A stretch of DNA of 64,000 nt. Origin: Cystobasidium ongulense (lineage: Eukaryota; Basidiomycota; Cystobasidiomycetes; Cystobasidiales; Cystobasidiaceae). Numbering within the stretch: the first letter of the stretch is position 1; every line of letters starts with the position of its first letter. The notes below the pieces were generated by a model. That model did no database searches. It saw only the letters and a list, made by a program, of their open reading frames with translations, and was not told the DNA's origin. The translations under genes and the position numbers were made by a program. Positions 22,077 to 33,726 of the stretch are shown here, piece by piece. The stretch spans positions 310,001 to 374,000 of the forward strand of contig BQUP01000004.1 in the NCBI GenBank assembly GCA_022835595.1. Reading direction: 5' to 3'.

Positions 22077-23087
22077 ATGAGTGTCAGCTTGCAACAGGTG
22101 TATATTGCTTGCGCTACAGAACTTGATTGCGCTGGTTTCGAAACACATATCATCGGTAAGTTCATTGGCTTCCAATCAGAGCATCGTGGATCCGAAACCT
22201 GTGCCTTGCCAGACGATTTAGAAACGCAGAAGAAAGTTTTCCGCGCTGTCGGCACGCCTCAACCTACGCGTGCTCTGTGCCTGGGGCTCGGTTCATTCAG
22301 TCGTCATCAAGAACAGGCTCACAAATCCAGCGTGCAGTTGTACGCCTTCAAGGCTATGCTGAAAGGCTTCGATATACCGGAGTCGAAAGCCATCGTACAT
22401 GATCCAGCATTCTCAATTGTCGACAGACTCTTCGTACAATCATTTGGAATGTCTACCCAAGCTGACCCAGAAAGCGCCCTGCAAGAGCTGGTCTGCGAGG
22501 AACCGACTCTTATCTTCCAACCTTTTCTACCCTTTCGAGTGATGGAACTCGTTCTGAAGCAGAACTGGTCCCCTTGTCTTCTAAAAAATGTCTTGCTTCT
22601 AGGAACAAAGCTCGATGGGTGGCTGAACGATCAGTAAGTCCGCTAATTTCAGACATCTGTCACGCCAACGATCACCGACTCCGTACTGTTCAGCTTACTC
22701 AAGCAAGCTTGGTACAAGCATGACCTTGAATATTCTTATATCCCGCGCTGGGATCGTTGCCGTGAGACTGCATTGATAGGATGCCATCGATGATACTGCT
22801 GATCAAGGCTCGCGTTGCGTGCTGCAGTCCCACTCTTCAACATCGAGCCGTTGACTAAGCGTGAATATGTGATTTGCGAGAGCATAGAGCCCCAAGAAGA
22901 TAGAATTGCCGTCTCGTTAACTGCGGCCCGCCTAACCGAGTTCCGGTTTCAGTGGATCCCGACATACCGGGTATATGCTGCAGGAGAACAGTTTTGGAAG
23001 ATATTGAAGCTTGAAGACTCGACATGGAGACATAGGGACGAGGAAAGCGACGAAGAGAAGCAAAGTCCCATTAAATCTAAGTTGTAA
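22077..23087 (+). CDS. SRR1-like domain protein, copy B (294 aa)
   Basis: A tandem paralogue of the preceding gene with the same three-exon structure: 22077-22633, 22694-22761 and 22828-23087 (885 nt). The first exons are both exactly 557 nt, and long runs are identical, for example ETQKKVFRAVGTPQPTRALC. The domain marks are kept: CLGLGSFSRH, QLYAFKAMLKGFDIPESKA, HDPAFSIVDRLFVQSFG and KQNWSPCLLKNVLLLGTKLD. Exon 2 is the most divergent part and 12 nt shorter than in copy A. Both frames are intact, so both copies are probably active, with possible divergence in the second-exon segment. Confidence 0.82.
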
Positions 23088-23100
23088 AAGTGAAATAGAA

Positions 23101-23134
23101 CCGCCGACTTTGTTGAACCGCCGACTTTGTTGAA
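23101..23134. repeat. Two-copy 17-bp tandem repeat
   Basis: The word CCGCCGACTTTGTTGAA occurs twice head to tail just after the stop codon of SRR1-like copy B. It is short and perfect, likely replication slippage in the 3' untranslated region. Confidence 0.8.
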
Positions 23135-23291
23135 ATCGCAATACATGGGTAGGAATTGAAAACTGCTTGCAAACTGTGATTCAGTCCCTAATGACGGCTA
23201 ATACAACGACATAAACTGAAGAGACTCAGTGTGCTAATGCGATCTTGACCCAAAATGGTCATCACTATGTATCCGGAGATACGGAAAGATG

Positions 23292-24478
23292 TCATGCATC
23301 TCTTTTGCGTTTCTTCTTTAGCTCCTTGCCAGTGGTTTCTGATGATTCAGTCTGGGATTGCACTTCGCTTTTGAGAGCTTTGGCTGCTTTCTTTTCCGTT
23401 TTTTTCGCAAGTTTTTCTGCCTCTTTGTCTGTGGAATCGGTGGCAGTTGTTGGCGGCAGCTGTGTTGCTGAAGCAACAAATGTGGGGGCAATTTGAGAAG
23501 ATGAGCTCGTAGCTGTAAGGATGGGTGTAGAGTAGCCAGAAACGCTAGGTGAGGGTGTTGGAGCGATACCAAGGATTTCTGCCATTGCTTCCGCTGAAGC
23601 GTGCAGCATACGCTTTGCTGCTAAATTTCGGGAGCGTGAACTGGAAGACCGGAGAATAGCAATCAGTGAACTGTACATATTTATAACCTGCTCCTTCTGA
23701 AGCATAGTCAAGCTCACGCATTCCAATGTTGTATCCGCTGTATATTCTCTACCGGGAGCTGAGCCGTTTCCGCTAGAATAACGGGAGTAGGTATAGCAGC
23801 CGAGCTATCTGTACCCGACTCTGAACTTTGCTTCTTCGACGAGCGTTTTGCTAGCTTCTTTGCAAGTTTAGCTTCCTTCTTGGCTGCTTTCTCTAGTTTT
23901 CGCTGTTTTTTCCGTTGTCTCTTATCGGTATCTTCATCACCCTCATCTTCGCTTTCTACCGCACCCATCTGTACGACGGCTAACTCTGTAACTTCTAAGT
24001 CCATTGGTTCTGGAGTAGCACTGGCAGAGCTGGCAGCATTGAGTCTCGCAAGCAGACCGCCAAATTCTCCTCCTTCAGTTTTCGCCTTGTTGATGACTTC
24101 TTTGCTTGATCCGGCAGTGACAAACTGCAAAGCAGCCCTACTTCCAAGTTTTGAGAAAATGCTCGAAGCTGCAGAAGCCATGGTAGGTGCGCCTGCCATT
24201 TTTGAAGGTAGAGCTCCCAACGCCACATTGGCGCCTGGTCCACTGGGCTTGAAACCAATTCCCTCCATTCCGCCTTTCGCGATAGGAATCTGCCTGAGAC
24301 GCTTCGAGGTTTCGTGACCGTACAGCCCCACCTTGTGCTGCGAGCTGTTGGCATTGGCGGGATCATAGCCCATCGAGCTCAGCAAGCGGTGGCCAGGACT
24401 TGTAGTGTCGTTGATCCATCGCGTGTTGCGTGGGTCTGCAGGGATGACCTGCTTTTCACGTCGACCGCCGAGGCCCAT
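23292..24478 (-). CDS. PXR1: PINX1/Pxr1-type G-patch protein
   Basis: G-patch proteins of this type activate the DEAH helicase Prp43 in ribosome biogenesis and, in yeast and animals, also affect telomerase. Two exons, 24478-23718 and 23640-23292 (1110 nt, 369 aa). The start was set at the ATG giving MGLGGRREKQVIPADPRNTRW, which matches the family's MGLA..KQ....DPRNTAW opening. The G-patch region follows (HRLLSSMGYDP, VGLYGHETSKRLRQIP), then IGFKP. The rest is Lys/Arg/Glu-rich, with nuclear and nucleolar-type basic runs and a final KKKRKRDA. The G-patch glycines are only partly kept, so it is somewhat divergent. A longer frame upstream of this ATG was not used because it lacks conservation. 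Confidence 0.8.
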
Positions 24479-24693
24479 GGTGAAGTCCAAGTAGGCAGCA
24501 AATGCTCGACACGCCGCCGCTGTGTCTGCTGGATATATCGTTGCAAATTGAAGCGCAAAGCGATGGCTCTGGCGAAGAGCAAGAATTTCCTGCACGAGTT
24601 TCGATCACGTTCGCCGGTTGAGCGGGGTATGATATGCGAGTAGGAAGAGATTGATGATTACGACAACAACGCTTCCAAACCACTATGGTATCC

Positions 24694-26551
24694 TTACAAG
24701 TCCTCACTCCTCAAAAACTCAGCTATCCCGGCCTCATCGTCTTCAAGCTCTCTTTGCGTTTGCGAAGCCGTTTCGCTGCCTTCAGTATCCAAAGCTTCAA
24801 AGGTACCTATAATGCGTGACTTTGCCGTATACATCTCTTCGCTCTTTTCATCACTTGTGTTGGACTGCACAGTCTCCTCGTGAATTATTGTAACGTGCTC
24901 TGCTTCTGGTACCTCCGCTGGCGGTATCTGCATTCCTGGAGGAACCCAGTCTTGAAGTTTATACCAGGGATCATAGTCAAGCTCTCCCAGTCTTTCCTTC
25001 TCTTCTCTGCGCTTCCTTTGAGCTTCTAGAGCAGCTTCTTCTAATACTTGCTGTATCTCTGGGGCGACAGGCGGAAGTTTCAATGCACGTCTCTTCGGCT
25101 TCTTCACCGGCTGGATGAAGATCTTGGTCGTCGAAGCCTTTGCTGTTTCAGTACCGTCAGGCTGGGCAATACTTGTTACATCCTGCGATATAGTCATCCG
25201 GTAGCCATCATCTCCCGAGCTGGATGACTGAACGGGCGGGAGACTCTGAACTGAAGGTAATGATGGAGGCTTGAACGACGAGTCAGTCGTAGATTGCTGA
25301 CTCTCCTCAGTTGCAGTCGAGTTTTGCTGTTTCGGACGTGCTTGTGCATGAGGAGGAGGGGATGGGAGGGATTGAGGGGATGGAGGGGATTCATCTTCTT
25401 GTAGAGCTGTCTCTGATCCAAAGGATACAGTAGGCACTGGCCCAGTATCGGTTTGGACGCCTATTTCTGAAGCAGATCGGCCATAATCCCGACTTTGTTC
25501 CAGATATATCGATTGCTCGACTACCTCTTGTATCGGTGAAGTACCACGGTCAACAGTCTTGCGTCTCTTTGGTGATGAAACCGCGACTTGCGCAGTAGCA
25601 GATCCATTCACCCGCCTCTTTTGAGTGACGTGCTGCTCCGGACCTTCTGATACAAGACTTTGTCTGTGTTTCAGTTCGTGCAGTATTGCTTTCGCCTTAC
25701 GTATTGCGTCGAGACGGCTCTTGAAGCATTGAATCCAATCATTTGTAGAAGCGATCAATTCCTTCAAACGTCGTCTAGATTCCACTTCCTCAAGGCACCT
25801 TTCAAAATGAGCCTTCTGTTTCAATACAATCTCATTATCCTTCCCTTCTCTAGCTTTTCCTTTGCCCTTGGCTCTGATATCTCGAAGTGATGCAGCTGCA
25901 TCTGGATGATCGGTTAACCATTGTGCGAGCTCGCGGATACGATTACGCTGTTTCGATGCAATTTCTATTAGTAGCGTTTGTTCGGCTTGAGTGATACATC
26001 GGGGACGGCATGTCTCGCCTGCTTGCTGACCGCTCCCAGCTGCTTTGACTAGGTAAAGATGAAGCAAGTCACGAGCTTTTTCAGGTTGTTGGAGATGAGT
26101 GCGGAAATAACGCCAAATAGCCTGGTACGTGATGGAGAGCCACAGCCGGTTAGTTTCTGACGTTACTGGGAACTTGCAAGGACAAGGTGCTGCTTACGTG
26201 CCGGCGCCAATAGAGCCCAAGTGCAAAGTGACGATCTCGTTCCTCGTGCTTGCCAGCTATGATCTCGTCCATATCCGCTCGTATCTCCATTAAGCGTGCC
26301 TCTTCGACTTGTAAAGCTTGTGCACCCTCCTTGACTCTTTCAGCCTCTTGCACAAGGCTTGATTGAGCTTGCCAGAGAACGTCCCACAGCTTCATAAGAG
26401 CTGGGAAACTCTCCCATTGTATAGACCGACTGTTCAGTTCAGAAGAGCCCAGATTGTCCAGCAACAGCTCGCTGGCTTCTAGCAGACTCTCGTACGATAC
26501 TGGTGCCGGTACATCACCGCCTTGTTTGACGGGAGAGGTGTTCGTTGACAT
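24694..26551 (-). CDS. Unrecognised coiled-coil protein (593 aa)
   Basis: Two exons, 26551-26198 and 26121-24694, joined in phase 0 (LYWRRH to AIWRYFRTHL); the sum divides by three. The start is the first ATG (MSTNTSPVKQGGD). The N-terminal 150 residues are helical and acidic with coiled-coil character (EEARLMEIRADMDEIIAGKH). A basic helical region follows (KQRNRIRELAQWLTDH, then RRRLKELIAS), and then a long Ser/Pro/Gln-rich disordered stretch. Near the end is a conserved-looking patch (LGELDYDPWYKLQDWVPPGM) followed by an acidic C-terminus. A nuclear role is plausible from basic runs such as KKPKRRALKLPP, but no known family was recognised. Confidence 0.7.
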
Positions 26552-26822
26552 GTGGTTATATAGGTGCAATTGAAAGCAGTGTGAAGCAGCAAGGCAAGAA
26601 GGGCGAGGGCGGCAAGGCAGTTGGGCATATCGGCAGTGGCAAACAGCAGCGAGAGGGAAAGGCGCTTTGAATACTCGAGATGGGCGTATATTTGCGTGTC
26701 TATAGAAGCTTTAGTATATCTAAGAGTTGTGAAATTTTGACTTTACAAAGTCTATGAATACATCAAATATTTCTTATTTCTTATTCCTTGGTTCTTTCCT
26801 TTTACAGCTTCCCTTCTTTTGA

Positions 26823-27936
26823 CTATTGCGTTTCAATTGATGCTACCAACTCCCTAACTGTCTCACTGACTCCATCCGGAGATTCCCACACCCCGGCTCT
26901 ACCTCTCTTGTTCCAGTTTGCAAATGCTAGCGCTCTCTCGAAGCGATTTTCTGCTTCGAGCGCCTTTCGTGGTGTTGCACCATGAGCTTGAACCTTGGTG
27001 AGCTTGTGTGCTTCTTCGACATCTGTTTCCTCGTCGGTGTTTTCATCGTCTCCTTCTGACTCTAGGTATAGACTGGGCAGAGAGTCTAGAGAAGGGAAGG
27101 TAGGAGAGTATTCGGGCGATGTGACGAGGAGGGCATTGAGCTTGGCAGCTAGTAGTGCAGGGTGGAAGGAAGAAGTGTACGCGTTTGCAATGTGACCAGA
27201 GGGGGGAAACTCGCGCACGCTATCCGCTTGAGGCAAGTCCTGAAAACTGAAGGACCGCTCTTCTGACTGTTCTTCCAGCTTGTGCAGGTGTCTTTGTCGC
27301 CGACGACCACGTGCTTGTTCGTTGAATGACGAGTCGAGAGGAAGAGAGGAGGGTTGGTTTGATGAGGAAGCGCGTCTCTTGGCAGCGTTGCGTGTCTGAG
27401 AGCGGACGAGATCGTTGTAGTCGTTGTAGTCTGCTTGGTTTTCGAATGCAAAGTCGCCAACGGTAAACGCTGGCTTGACGCTGCTTGGCTTATCGCAAGT
27501 GCAGATGAGACTGAGGAAAAGGTAAGGAGTATTAGCTAGAGTTACTGACTGCAGTATGGGAATTGCATTCTACTTACGGAGAAGAGGTGCTCGAACTCGT
27601 CGAAGCACGTGACGAGAATAACGTTGATGGTTTTGAAGAACGTGACTCGATGTCGTCAAAGCAGAACTCGTCGCTGCTGTCGTACCTGTCGCTGTCCGAA
27701 TCGTCTGAAGAGTCTGCAGACCATGTCGATGTAGATGTAGACGAGGGCGAGATGGCACTGGAGTAGTAGTCCTTTGTGATGAAAGCTGACTTGCTGGATG
27801 ATGGTGCCATCGTGAAGCCGTGAACTTTGCTGCTGCTCTTGGGGGAAGGCGACAGCAACAAGGTCTTTGGGATGGGATAGAAGAGACCAGACATGGGTTG
27901 AGAGCGTTGGAGTGTGTATTGGAGCTGCGAAGACAT
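26823..27936 (-). CDS. Unrecognised Ser-rich protein (348 aa)
   Basis: Two exons, 27936-27578 and 27510-26823 (1047 nt). The splice changes frame and joins ...STSSP to LICTCDKPSSVKPAF. The start is the first ATG (MSSQLQYTLQRSQPM); longer open frame upstream begins at TTG and is not used. The N-terminal half is Ser-rich with an acidic patch (DSSDDSDSDRYDSSDEF). The middle is basic (QARGRRRQRHLHKLEEQ). The C-terminal part holds a helical segment (FHPALLAAKLNALLV) and a patch, RFERALAFANWNKRGRAGVW, that looks like a conserved motif. Probably a regulatory or nuclear protein, but the family is unknown. Confidence 0.62.
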
Positions 27937-29329
27937 GCTTGCTTTCGAACTTGACTTTTTCAACGCCGATTTATGGTACGTCGGTTGTACGCAATTTGGA
28001 AAGCTGACGGATGTGCGCCGACCGATGATTTGCGATGGTGTGCCGGCACTATGCGCGCGATGGGCAGCAGCAAAGTATGCGGAAGATGGGGGAACACAGT
28101 GACGAAGGTGTAGATGGGAACACTGCACAACAAGAAAGAAAGAAGAGGAGAAGCTTGGAAGACAGAAAATACCATGCAACAAATAATATAAAAAATTAAT
28201 AATCCCGAGTCACCTCTTTGGCGCTGAACCTTGACGGACGTGGCAGACGTCGCATCGCATCAGAATGGCGCACTTTATTTGCATGTTCGAGGCCAGCTGC
28301 TGCCATTTTGACTAATTTACAATACAGGGTGCGTCGCTGGGGAATGACTCGGGCACGCTCATGCGTAAACGGTGGGCAGGCTGTCCTCGTTCCTGCCTGC
28401 TGGCCCTCGAAAGATCAGATCATGCATAGAGTCCCCTCCCCCTCCTCCGGTCCGCCCTTGTCTTGCCAGGTCAGCCAGCCAGCAGCTGCACCTGCTGCGT
28501 GCGATAGAGTTCAGCTTCACGGCTTCGGCGGACGGACTTTTGGCTTGCTTGCAAATCTTGAAATCTGTAATCAGCTCTTGACATCTCGATCGGATTTTAG
28601 ACGTCGACGTGTTAATTCTTGAGTCAGGATGTCGCGATTTTGACGCCAAACTTGAAATCAGGCGTATATATATATATCAGATTATGACAGTATTGTCTTG
28701 AAACAGCAGACAGCACGCAGTTCTGGTGCGATAAGGCTACAGTCTATAGAAAGTCATATTGTTGGTTGCCTGCAGGTCTCACCCATAGCCTCAAGTCATG
28801 CACATTAAACTTCAGGCGTCTTTTTAAAATCACGTTCGTCGGATAACGTGCGATCACAGCCAGCAGGGTTGCTTCTATGTAGGAAAGTGCTGGTGGTCCT
28901 CTCATCTCCAGTAATTCAGCACCATTGAGCTCTGAATCTCCAGCTGAGACTGCTATGTAGCCACAGTAACAGCTATGATGTACTGCTGCAAGCTCCTGAT
29001 CCAGTCCCCGTAATTTTACTAAGGTGTTCTCGCCACTGGGAGATTGGTCCCTAGCGGCAGGCACCCTGTCTCATCTTCTCGCCCCACCAGAGGAAACATT
29101 ATAGAAAAGTAATTGCAAAAAATAAGAAGTAATGCAAGGTATACAATGCAGAGTCTACTACTTTCCAAGCTACGAAACCAGCACTTGCTGAAAGTGTAGC
29201 GCATTTCCTGTGCCTTTGGCTCGCGGGCTTGATGCCTGCACGAGCATAACATTCATTTTCTGTAAATGGGCAGTTAGACGACTCGCCTTCAGGTGTTAAT
29301 ATATAGAGGTAACAAGGCCAATATATTTT
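27937..29329. other. Intergenic region upstream of the 5S gene
   Basis: Contains the promoter of the Ser-rich gene (minus strand). A short TA dinucleotide run lies at about 28663-28677. Open frames are short and conflicting; I see no gene before the 5S rRNA. Confidence 0.4.
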
Positions 29330-29447
29330 ATCTACGGCCATACCAAGCAAAAAGCACTGCATCCCGTCCGATCTGCAAAGTTAAGCTGCTTAGGGCCTCG
29401 TCAGTACTATGGTGGGGGACCACATGGGAATCCGAGTTGCCGTATAT
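29330..29447 (+). rRNA. 5S ribosomal RNA
   Basis: A 118-nt match to eukaryotic 5S rRNA. The most conserved stretches are present in order: GGCCATACC at the 5' side, GCACTGCATCCCGTCCGATC, GTCCGATCTGCAAAGTTAAG, and GGTGGGGGACCACATGGGAA. The ends pair to form helix I (ATCTACGGC with GCCGTATAT, one mismatch). A TTTT run at 29449-29452 directly after the 3' end is a good RNA polymerase III terminator, and a longer T run follows at about 29466. The internal promoter lies within the gene. It stands alone between protein genes, away from any visible rDNA repeat. Confidence 0.95.
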
Positions 29448-29452
29448 CTTTT
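29448..29452 (+). terminator. Pol III terminator of the 5S gene
   Basis: A CTTTT run immediately downstream of the 5S 3' end, backed up by a longer T tract about 15 nt further on. Confidence 0.75.
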
Positions 29453-30030
29453 GCTCCGAGCAACCTTTTTTTTTTTTTTGGCTCCTCTACTCCATATTGA
29501 TCTGCATCATTGCTGTTGTGTCTTCGTCAACGAATGGCTGATCCGGGCTCATTGATGAAGAGCATGCATTTCCTTTTACATCCTGCCTGTGCCTAAATCC
29601 CTGTTAGAGACGCGGGATCGAGAGGCAGCCCAGCCCGACTTGCCGGAACTATCCGGCTGGCTTTTTGGCAGGTGACTAGTTCTCGAGCTGCCGTCAAGCA
29701 GGAAGATAGAAAGAAGGAAGGCATCTCTGCGTGACCACAGCTACGTTATCGTCAGGTAACCAGATAAAGTATCAGATTTGCTAAGCCTCTGTTCGTTCGT
29801 GCAGATCAATAGCCCGCTATCTTGGACAATCTTGACCTGAGCCTGTCTCTGCGACAGTCTACGATAAGAGCAGATAAGCTTGATCGAGTCTTTCAATGAG
29901 ATGCGTCGAGATGATAGGGAGATTGATATGAGTGCCAGTAAGCTCTGACAGGTCTCATCCCTACCATCACGCGTTCTCCATCTACACCTTCTTTTCCCTC
30001 AGTGGTTCCAACACTTCCGAGCTTGCAATC
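29453..30030. other. Promoter region of the purine permease
   Basis: No gene is seen. Several GATA/TATC-type words occur (for example near 29755, 29770 and 29866), which could bind nitrogen-regulatory GATA factors as in other fungal purine permease genes. This is only suggestive, since such short words are common. Confidence 0.35.
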
Positions 30031-32870
30031 ATGGGAAAGGATGATTTTGGATTGGATGAGATCGAAGAGCTTCAGAGCTCTACAGTCACTCTACCTTCAC
30101 TCGCTTCAGTGTAAGTCAGCTTGATCCCGGTTAATCGTGGCATGTGCATAACAGTATCTGATGCCTCGGGATTTGCTGATTGTTACAGCAAACGAAAGCT
30201 CACAACGAGAGAGGGTTGGATAGGCGATTTTGATTTCGCCTTCCTCTGTACTCCGTGCGTTACTACTCAGCTTCGGATCTGCGTAATCGTTGAGTTCCAC
30301 TAAAGAGTACAAGCCCGCCTCTCAGTACGCTAAACCCATGGAGTAAGAAGTCGAGATCCAAAGGGGCACCTTCTACACCTTTCTACGGTGTTACCGATGA
30401 TCTACCAATCGTACTCGCCCTCATTTGCGGTTTCCAGCATTCGCTAGCCATGCTTGCAGGGGTGAGTTCGGCATGTCTGATAACGCATTTAGACCACTTT
30501 GCTGATAAAGCTTGGTCTGGCTTGCAGGTTATCAGTGAGTGTCAGAAAGATCTTGAAGGTCACACCGCAACTGACGCTGTCAAACATAGCTCCTCCAACA
30601 ATTTTCGCCTCCAGTTTAGGCCTCTCGGGCACACCATACGCAAACTGTAAGTCCGAGTTTATATATCAGACACCCTAAAGTTTACTTATTCTGTTGGTTC
30701 TCACAGATATGGTGGCATCTTCCCTCATTGCTTCCGGCATCTGCAGTGCTATCCAAATGACTCGCTTCAAAATTCCTTTCTCTGAGAGATTTTTCTCCAT
30801 TCCTCGATATATGGGAACCGGTAGGCCGTTCTCACCTAATCAGTACACTCCCCCGACGTATTGTTGACATGCTTGCATTGAACAGGCCTTATAACGGTGA
30901 CTGGTACATCGTTTGCCACTTTGTCCACCGCAAGCGCCATCTTCAACGCCCTGTACAAAAATGGCACCTGTCCAATGACACTTGCCAGCGACGGCGTGAC
31001 TGTAGTGAGAGGAGCTTGGTACGTTCCGAGCAACCAAATGAGTTGAAGACGACTCGCTGACTGCGTCGACATGCCAGCCCGGACGCGTACGGCTATGTTC
31101 TAGGTACCTCAGCCCTCTGCTCCCTCTTAATGATGGGCCTGTCATTCGTGCCGCCCAAGGTACTCAAGCGAAGTAAGTTAAGCGAAGCCGGGAGCTTCAA
31201 CATACCAAAGAGACACCGCTAATCTGGCGATTCCTTAGTTTTCCCGCCTGGAGTTACCGGTCTTGTCGTACTACTCATCGGCGCCAGTTTGATGTGAGTC
31301 TCACAAAGCCTGCAAGTGATCCCATTCTGACGTCTGTGGGGTTGTTTAGCGGAGAGAGCGGCTTTCTCAACTGGGCTGGCGGTTCTGGCACTTGCCATAG
31401 TCGACCTGAGACTGGTCTTTTTGCCTTGTGCCCATCAGTGAGTCACGGAAGCACTGCAGTTGAGCTTAACCCGCTAAGATTCTATGGCTGTGCAGATCAA
31501 TGCTCCGAAGCCTTTACCTTGGGGCTCTGCGCAATTCATCGGCCTCGGTTTCCTATCTTTCGTAACTATCATCATAGTTGAGCTGTTCGGCAGTCCATTC
31601 ATGCGCAACGCATCCATCATCATGGGTTTGGTAGTCGGGATGATCGTTGCAGGTGGTGTCGGATACGTCGACGGTTCTAGCATCAAGAGTGCGCCAGCCA
31701 TCACATTCTTCTGGGTTCACACTTTCAAGCTTCGTGTCTATGCACCTGCTATTCTGCCCATGATGGCCGTTTATGTGTCCCTAACTATGGAGGTGAGCAC
31801 CAAAGCCGTGCATAGTTGACGATCGTTTGGATGCTAACTCAACTCGTCCAGGTCATCGGTGACATTACAGCGAGCGTAAGTTAGACAACCTGCTCTCACT
31901 CAGTTGAATGAATGGATTGAACGTGATTGCTGTCCGCAGTCTGAAGCATCAAGACAGCCCGTCTCAGGCTTGCTATACGATAGCCGAATTTCTGGCGGTA
32001 TTCTGGCAGATGGTGTGAATGGCCTCCTTAGTGCCTTGTTCACCAACGCTCCGCTATCCATCTTTGCCCAGAATAATGGTGTCATTAGGTAGGCCGCTTC
32101 TGTTGGCTGAAAATCCGCGATGATTGACTCACGCATCCTACAGCATCACGAGATGTGCAAATCGAACGGCAGGCTACTATTGTGCGGCACTGAGTGAGTG
32201 GTGCAACAGTCTGCAGCAGCCTTGCGTTGACTGACGCCATTCCCTGCAGTGGTTATGTATGGCGTTCTTGCCAAGATTTCCGGTGTCTTCCTGGCCATTC
32301 CAGCTAGTGTGTTAGGCGGTGTTACTACCTTCCTCTTCGCATCCGTCTGTGTTTCTGGCCTGAAAGTCATCTCCATGAACGCTTTCACTAGGCGTAATCG
32401 AATTGTGCTGTGAGTGTGGTGTCCTTGGCAAACTGGATGTAAACGACTTGTTGATCCTTCATATTTAGGGCATCTGGCTTCTCCTTTGGTATGGGCAACA
32501 TCATTGTTGATGACTGGGCTGCATAGTAGGTCTCCCGCCATTTTTCGTTCAGTGTTACTCCGCTAAACCTCTTTTCTATAGCATCTTCACATACGAAGGC
32601 AGCAATACTGCTCTTAGAGGCTTCATGGATGCCATCGTCATCATTCTATCCACGCCATTCCTTATTGCCGCCATTGTCTCCATCACTGTCAACCTTCTTC
32701 TTCCCGCCGACGACGAAGATGAGATGGTCAGCCGGGAAGCAGCCCATCCCAGCCCATATCCCGTCGATGGCACTACAACCTCTGTGCTACCCCAACATCG
32801 CACTTCTGAGACGGGCATTGAGGAGGCATATGCCGACAAGGAGGATAGGTTGCAGAAGGTGGAAGTTTGA
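30031..32870 (+). CDS. UapA-type uric acid/xanthine permease (NAT/NCS2 family)
   Basis: A plasma-membrane proton symporter for purines such as uric acid and xanthine. The model has 17 exons, starting with 30031-30110, 30189-30254 and 30326-30461 and ending with 32582-32870. Exon 4 (30528-30534) is only 7 nt and exon 12 (31852-31875) is 24 nt. Joining the 7-nt exon gives AMLAGVITPPTIFASSLG, which agrees with the family. The substrate-binding signature reads QNNGVISITR, an exact fit to the NAT motif Q-N-x-G-x4-T-R. Other family marks are GFQHSLAM near the start of the membrane domain and VVELFGSPFMRN-like and GGVTTFLF helices. About 14 membrane segments are expected. It converges on the HAK potassium transporter gene. 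Confidence 0.92.
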
Positions 32871-33726
32871 AGTAGCCAGCGGCCAAGCTCGAGCCTGCAC
32901 GTTTGAAGTGCCGGCGTGAAGAAGAAGTAGTGGATGGGCGCCTTACGCGAGTAGTGAACACCTCGTCTGCCAGGAGGTGATTCTGTGCATTCTTCTGTAC
33001 ATACATCTGCGACATTATAGTGAGTAATCTCAGTATCAATCATTTGCATTGCCGTCGAGTGCATCCCAAGCATTGCAATTGCGCGCCGGGGCGCTGTGAC
33101 ATCGTCTGTACACTACGGGAGAGCAGGGTGTGCGCTTGAGCCGTGGCAGCTAGGTATAATCAGACAGAATGTCGTCTTCAGAGTACGCGTCATCTCTGCG
33201 CAAGATGGCGGAAGGACAACATCAAGCCGGCATCGGGTCGAGAGAAGCGGAACGTGATCGCAGACCTCGAAGAGGACGAGTTTTAGGCGATTCTCCACGT
33301 CGACTCCCTGATGCCAACTGCACTCTAGCCCTAGCGCCAGATATTGACATGCGACTGTCCCAGAATATGGGAGATACGTACAAGGATGTACGGATTCTGT
33401 GGTCGAAGCCATTCCGCATGTCATGGCAAATCAATGGCAAGTCTTGAAGGTTGCTAAATCTTTCCAGCCACGGATAGGCGGAGCTACAGCAGCAACTACT
33501 TGAGAGACCCGCCTGCATTGCTGACAATCGTTGAGATGAGCAGCCTCATATGCACTGACAAGACCCAAGTGAGATAGCCGGCCAAGTCATGGATTCTTTA
33601 CGACCTTAAGCAGAAAGCAGATGAAGACAAGATCTCGAGTATAGGGTACTAGAGCATAACATTCTTTGGAGTAGACTACGGATGTGCAGCACTCGAGGTT
33701 CGACGCGGCCTTCTGCAAATAGAGTC
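32871..33726. other. Convergent interval whose first part has a degraded copy elsewhere
   Basis: Lies between the 3' ends of the permease (plus strand) and the HAK transporter (minus strand). The stretch up to about 33275 is related to 37741-38058, upstream of PEX1. An open frame at 33169-33447 (plus strand) has no family match and sits inside this related stretch, so it is not called as a gene. Confidence 0.5.

Noticed and set aside
33169-33447. Open frame beginning MSSSEYASSLRKMAEG
   Set aside because: No family match; it sits in the convergent region and within a stretch that was copied and decayed near PEX1, so it is more likely non-coding.
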